A stretch of DNA of 64,000 nucleotides from Streptomyces sp. NBC_01591 (lineage in GTDB: Bacteria > Actinomycetota > Actinomycetes > Streptomycetales > Streptomycetaceae), in NCBI RefSeq assembly GCF_035918155.1, contig NZ_CP109327.1, positions 5,766,001 to 5,830,000 on the forward strand. The letters are read 5' to 3'. Of the stretch, positions 61,501-64,000 are shown piece after piece (within the stretch, counting starts at the first letter, position 1; each line of letters opens with the position of its first letter). Made by a program: the position numbers and the translations under genes. The notes under the pieces are model-generated. The model saw only the letters and a list, made by a program, of their open reading frames with translations, was not told the origin of the DNA and ran no database searches.

Positions 61501-61970
61501 ACGACTTCGACGTGACGCTGGAGGCGGGGGAGTACGAGGTGCGCATCCGGGGCTCCATGGACCGGGTCGAACAGGACGCCGAGGGCCGGGCGTACGTCGT
61601 CGACTTCAAGACCGGCAAGCAGTCCCCGACCAAGGACGAGGTCGCCCGCCACCCCCAGCTCGCCGTGTACCAGCTGGCCGTCCGGGAAGGCGCCGTCGAC
61701 GAGGTCTTCGACGGCCGCCGTCCCGAGTCCGGCGGCGCCGAACTCGTACAGCTGCGCCAGCCCGCCGCCAAGAAGGAGGGCGGCGATGCCCACCCCAAGG
61801 TGCAGGCGCAGGAACCGCTTGCCGGTGAATGGGTCTCCGACCTGCTGGCCACCGCCGCCGGCCGGGTCCTGGACGAGCGCTTCACCCCCACGACCGGCCA
61901 GCACTGCACGCACTGCGCCTTCCGGGCCTCGTGCAGCGCACAGCCGGAGGGCCGCCACATCCTGGAGTGA
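58566..61970 (+). CDS. adnA: AdnA: helicase-nuclease subunit
   Basis: The 1134-residue protein is a UvrD-like helicase with a C-terminal RecB-type nuclease. Walker A is LLVLAGPGTGKTTT (about 55-66), motif Ia TFSRQAAVELRDRM, Walker B DAVFVDEYQDTDPAQ, motif III FGDPDQSIYAFRGA, and later motifs VRLMTAHRSKGLEWRLVVV and YVAATRARE. The nuclease has GSMDRVEQDAEGRAYVVDFKTGK (PD-(D/E)xK). Cysteines in NTCALQWF and CTHCAFRASC fit an Fe-S-cluster staple. With AdnB it resects double-strand breaks. GTG at 58566 is preceded only by a weak AGGACC. adnB follows 122 bp later. Confidence 0.92.
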   Translation: MSSSSFTRHSPHRQTRQRAAGAYRLVRTPPGSVDPPLLDAAQRAVVDHPGGPLLVLAGPGTGKTTTLVEAVAACIARGGDPARVLVLTFSRQAAVELRDRMAARLGAARGPQATTFHSFCYALVRAHQDADLFAEPMRLLSGPEQDVTVRDLLAGQLELERDGFAHIRWPDELRACLTTRGFADEVRAVLARSRELGLGPDALAAFARRTGRPDWGAAAEFLAEYLDVLDAQGVLDYAELVHRAVLLAERPEVSALLAGQYDAVFVDEYQDTDPAQVRLLHALAGNRGSAPGAGGGRDLIAFGDPDQSIYAFRGADVNGILDFPETFRRADGAPAPVGVLTTSRRSGGQLLAATRLLTRRMPLTRLPAAKVRAHRELAAVREGGSVEAYTYPTASTELDNIADLLRRAHLEDGVPWNEMAVLVRAGGRTIPSLRRALTSAGVPLEVDGDDLPLRHEPAVAPLLTALRAVATAALRRGAPGAEEAPETPCAGEAPEAAEGVEAAGEGAEAPSWLDTETALALLASPLGSMDAADLRRLGRALRDEERAAGNRVPAPSGDLLARALAEPERLVAHDPAYARGAQRLGALLRKARELLEGGGTAEEALWALWSGTPWPGRLERAALRGGAGGRNADRDLDAVCALFDTAARAEERTGGRGALNFLEEVDAQDIAADTLSRRAVRPDAVRLMTAHRSKGLEWRLVVVAGVQEGLWPDLRRRGSLLEADRIGRDGLAEPLTPGALLAEERRLFYVAATRAREHLVVTAVKAPADDGDQPSRFLTELGAEPRDVTGRPRRPLAVAALVAELRATTVDPEASDALREEAARRLARLAALTDDEGQPLVPAAHPYRWWGLYEPTRSAVPLRDRDQPVTLSGSALDQLANTCALQWFLGREVKADAPATAAQGFGNVVHVLADEVASGRTPADLAVLMERLDSVWDGLVFDAPWKSRQEKEQARAALERFLRWHVMDRTGRTPAASEHDFDVTLEAGEYEVRIRGSMDRVEQDAEGRAYVVDFKTGKQSPTKDEVARHPQLAVYQLAVREGAVDEVFDGRRPESGGAELVQLRQPAAKKEGGDAHPKVQAQEPLAGEWVSDLLATAAGRVLDERFTPTTGQHCTHCAFRASCSAQPEGRHILE

Positions 61971-62092
61971 GCGGGGCACCTCCTGGAGCGAGCGGGGCGC
62001 CGGGCATCCGGTGGCCCGCACATCGTCGCCGTTCCGGTGGCCCGCACGTCGTCGTCCATGCGTTGTCAGTGCGTCCGGTTAGCCTTTCTGGG

Positions 62093-64000
62093 GTGTCCTC
62101 ACGTATCACCGATCCCGAGCAGCTCAAGGAGCTCCTCGGGATCCCGTTCACCCCGGAGCAGACGGCCTGCATCACCGCGCCGCCCGCCCCGCAGGTGATC
62201 GTGGCCGGAGCCGGGTCCGGGAAGACCACGGTGATGGCGGCCCGCGTGGTGTGGCTGGTGGGCACCGGCCAGGTCGCCCCGGAGCAGGTCCTCGGGCTCA
62301 CGTTCACCAACAAGGCGGCCGGTGAGCTCGCCGAGCGCGTCCGCAAGGCCCTGATCGCGGCCGGGGTCACCGATCCGGACGCCATCGACCCGGACAACCC
62401 CCCGGGCGAGCCCAGCATCTCCACGTACCACGCGTTCGCCGGCCGGCTCCTCACCGAACACGGGCTGCGCATCGGACTCGAACCCACCACCCGCCTCCTC
62501 GCCGACGCCACCCGCTACCAGCTCGCCGCCCGCGTACTGCGCGAGGCCCCCGGCCCCTACCCGGCCCTGACCAGGTCGTTCCCCACCCTCGTCAGCGACC
62601 TGCTGGCCCTCGACGCCGAGCTCGCCGAACACCTCGTACGCCCCGAACAGCTCGCCGGGTACGACACGGAGCTGCTCCGTACGCTGGAGACCGCCAAGCT
62701 CAGCAACGCCGAGCTGCGCAGGATCCCCGAGACCGCCGAGTCCCGCCGCGAGCTGCTCCAGCTGACCCGGCGCTACCGCGAGGTCAAGAAGAGCCGCGAC
62801 CTCCTCGACTTCGGCGACCAGATCGCCCTCTCCGCCGAGCTGGCGCTCACCCGCCCCGAGGTCGGCACGATCCTGCGCGACGAATTCCGGGTCGTGCTGC
62901 TCGACGAGTACCAGGACACCTCCGTCGCCCAGCGCCTGCTGCTCTCCGCCCTCTTCGGCAGCGGCCCCGAGGGAACGACCGGGCATGCCGTCACCGCCGT
63001 CGGCGACCCCTGCCAGGCGATCTACGGCTGGCGCGGCGCCTCCGTCGCCAACCTCGACGACTTCCCGCTCCACTTCCCGCACGCCGACGGCACCCCCGCC
63101 ACCCGCTACTCCCTCAGCGAGAACCGTCGCAGCGGCGGCCGACTCCTGCACCTCGCCAACGGCCTCGCCGCACCGCTGCGCGCCATGCACGAGGGCGTCG
63201 AGGCGCTGCGCCCCGCCCCCGGCGCCGAGCGCGACGGCATCGTCCGCTGCGCGCTGCTCCGTACCCACGCCGAGGAGATCGACTGGCTCGCCGACTCGAT
63301 CGCCCACCTGGTGCGGACCGGCAAGGCACCCGGCGAGATCGCCGTCCTGTGCCGCACCGCGGGGGACTTCCCGGAGATCCAGGCCGCGCTGGTGGCCCGC
63401 GACATCCCGGTCGAGGTCGTCGGCCTGTCCGGGCTGCTCCACCTTCCCGAGGTCGCCGACCTCGTCGCCGTCTGCGAGGTGCTCCAGGACCCGGGCGCCA
63501 ACGCCTCCCTGGTCAGGTTGCTCACCGGCCCCCGCTGGCGGATCGGCCCCCGCGACCTGGCCCTGCTCGGCCGCCGGGCCCGGCTCCTCGTCCACCGCGC
63601 CGCCCATGGCGACGACGAGGACTTCGACCCCGACCGCCGCCTCGCCGAGGCCGTCGAGGGCATCGACCCGGCCGAGGTGATCTCGCTCGCCGACGCGCTG
63701 GACACCTTCCTCGAATCGGGCGGCAAGGAGGACGACGGCCTTCCGTTCTCCACCGAGGCCCGCATCCGCTTCGCCCGCCTCGCCGCCGAGCTGCGCGACC
63801 TGCGCCGCTCGCTGGCCGACCCGTTGATGGACGTGCTGCACCGGGTCCTCGCCACCACCGGCCTGGAGGTTGAGCTCTCCGCGTCGCCGCAGGCCCTGGC
63901 CGCCCGCCGCCGCGAGACCCTCGCCAACTTCCTCGATGTCGCGGCCCGCTTCGCCGCCGTCGACGGCGAGGCCACCCTCCTCGCCTTCCTCGGCTTCCTG
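62093..64000 (+). CDS. adnB: AdnB: helicase-nuclease subunit, 3' partial
   Basis: The frame runs open to the window end, giving 636 residues of a protein expected to have about 1100. Walker A is VIVAGAGSGKTTVMAARVVWLV (about 36-57), followed by GLTFTNKAAGELAERVRKAL, Walker B VVLLDEYQDTSVAQ, and VGDPCQAIYGWRGASVANLDDF. The first 60 residues match mycobacterial AdnB. The C-terminal motor motifs and nuclease are outside the window. GTG at 62093 has no Shine-Dalgarno, but TAGCCT (62080-62085) ends 7 nt before it, so a leaderless or internal promoter is possible. Confidence 0.92.
   Translation, partial: MSSRITDPEQLKELLGIPFTPEQTACITAPPAPQVIVAGAGSGKTTVMAARVVWLVGTGQVAPEQVLGLTFTNKAAGELAERVRKALIAAGVTDPDAIDPDNPPGEPSISTYHAFAGRLLTEHGLRIGLEPTTRLLADATRYQLAARVLREAPGPYPALTRSFPTLVSDLLALDAELAEHLVRPEQLAGYDTELLRTLETAKLSNAELRRIPETAESRRELLQLTRRYREVKKSRDLLDFGDQIALSAELALTRPEVGTILRDEFRVVLLDEYQDTSVAQRLLLSALFGSGPEGTTGHAVTAVGDPCQAIYGWRGASVANLDDFPLHFPHADGTPATRYSLSENRRSGGRLLHLANGLAAPLRAMHEGVEALRPAPGAERDGIVRCALLRTHAEEIDWLADSIAHLVRTGKAPGEIAVLCRTAGDFPEIQAALVARDIPVEVVGLSGLLHLPEVADLVAVCEVLQDPGANASLVRLLTGPRWRIGPRDLALLGRRARLLVHRAAHGDDEDFDPDRRLAEAVEGIDPAEVISLADALDTFLESGGKEDDGLPFSTEARIRFARLAAELRDLRRSLADPLMDVLHRVLATTGLEVELSASPQALAARRRETLANFLDVAARFAAVDGEATLLAFLGFL

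Noticed and set aside
58536..62021. Minus-strand open frame of about 1161 codons
   Set aside because: It is antisense to adnA, whose helicase and nuclease motifs are unambiguous.

Overview
The window is about 72% GC by eye, dense with GTG starts, overlapping ATGA/GTGA junctions and perfect GC-rich stem-loop terminators. Its gene content (DivIVA-like protein, DUF3117, DUF3107, DUF3152, AdnA/AdnB, MoeZ) points to a Streptomyces or close relative. It is chromosomal. I see no rRNA, tRNA, CRISPR array, integrase or insertion sequence.

Layout. 0-9 kb: the 3' part of a TetM/Otr(A)-type ribosomal protection gene, a SirB1-like protein, a GNAT acetyltransferase, then fdxA-dapC, a small secreted protein, a membrane-anchored lytic-transglycosylase-like protein, dapE and a LOG-family protein. 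9-12 kb: folP2-like, DivIVA-like, tag, enoyl-CoA hydratase and the 55-residue DUF3117 protein. 12-24 kb: envelope-stress and ion block: O-methyltransferase, mycobacterial-type sigE, ZAS anti-sigma, HtrA-like protease, tatB, Mrp ATPase, DUF1003, a soluble MgtE-like protein and corA. 24-31 kb: SUFU-domain protein, MFS exporter with an operator-bearing promoter, zinc-ribbon protein, PHP phosphoesterase, MarC, a 50-residue protein, a NYN protein and a hydrolase. 31-38.7 kb: DEAD-box helicase, MiaE_2 ferritin-like protein, DUF3107, TetR regulator, hydrolase and DUF3152 metzincin-like protein. 38.7-44.5 kb: peptide ABC transporter operon preceded by a leaderless 31-codon ORF ending Cys-Cys-stop. 44.6-50 kb: four-gene surface-polysaccharide cluster (PelF-type glycosyltransferase, polytopic membrane protein, sugar epimerase, Spherulin-4/GH135-like protein). 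50-58 kb: moeZ, two secreted tripeptidyl-aminopeptidase paralogues, a giant LPG-synthase/pseudokinase membrane protein and an alkyltransferase-like protein. 58.5-64 kb: adnA and the 5' part of adnB.

Two stretches follow conserved actinobacterial gene orders as I know them from Mycobacterium tuberculosis: fdxA to corA resembles Rv1177-Rv1239c, and deaD to adnB resembles Rv3211-Rv3201c. The peptide transporter and the polysaccharide cluster sit inside the second block as accessory insertions. The most interesting signals are the GalNAc-type polysaccharide cluster with a hydrolase-like protein lacking the expected Asp-Glu pair, the Cys-Cys leader peptide, an ECF promoter upstream of sigE, a probable CTG start for the DEAD helicase, and several well-formed operators.
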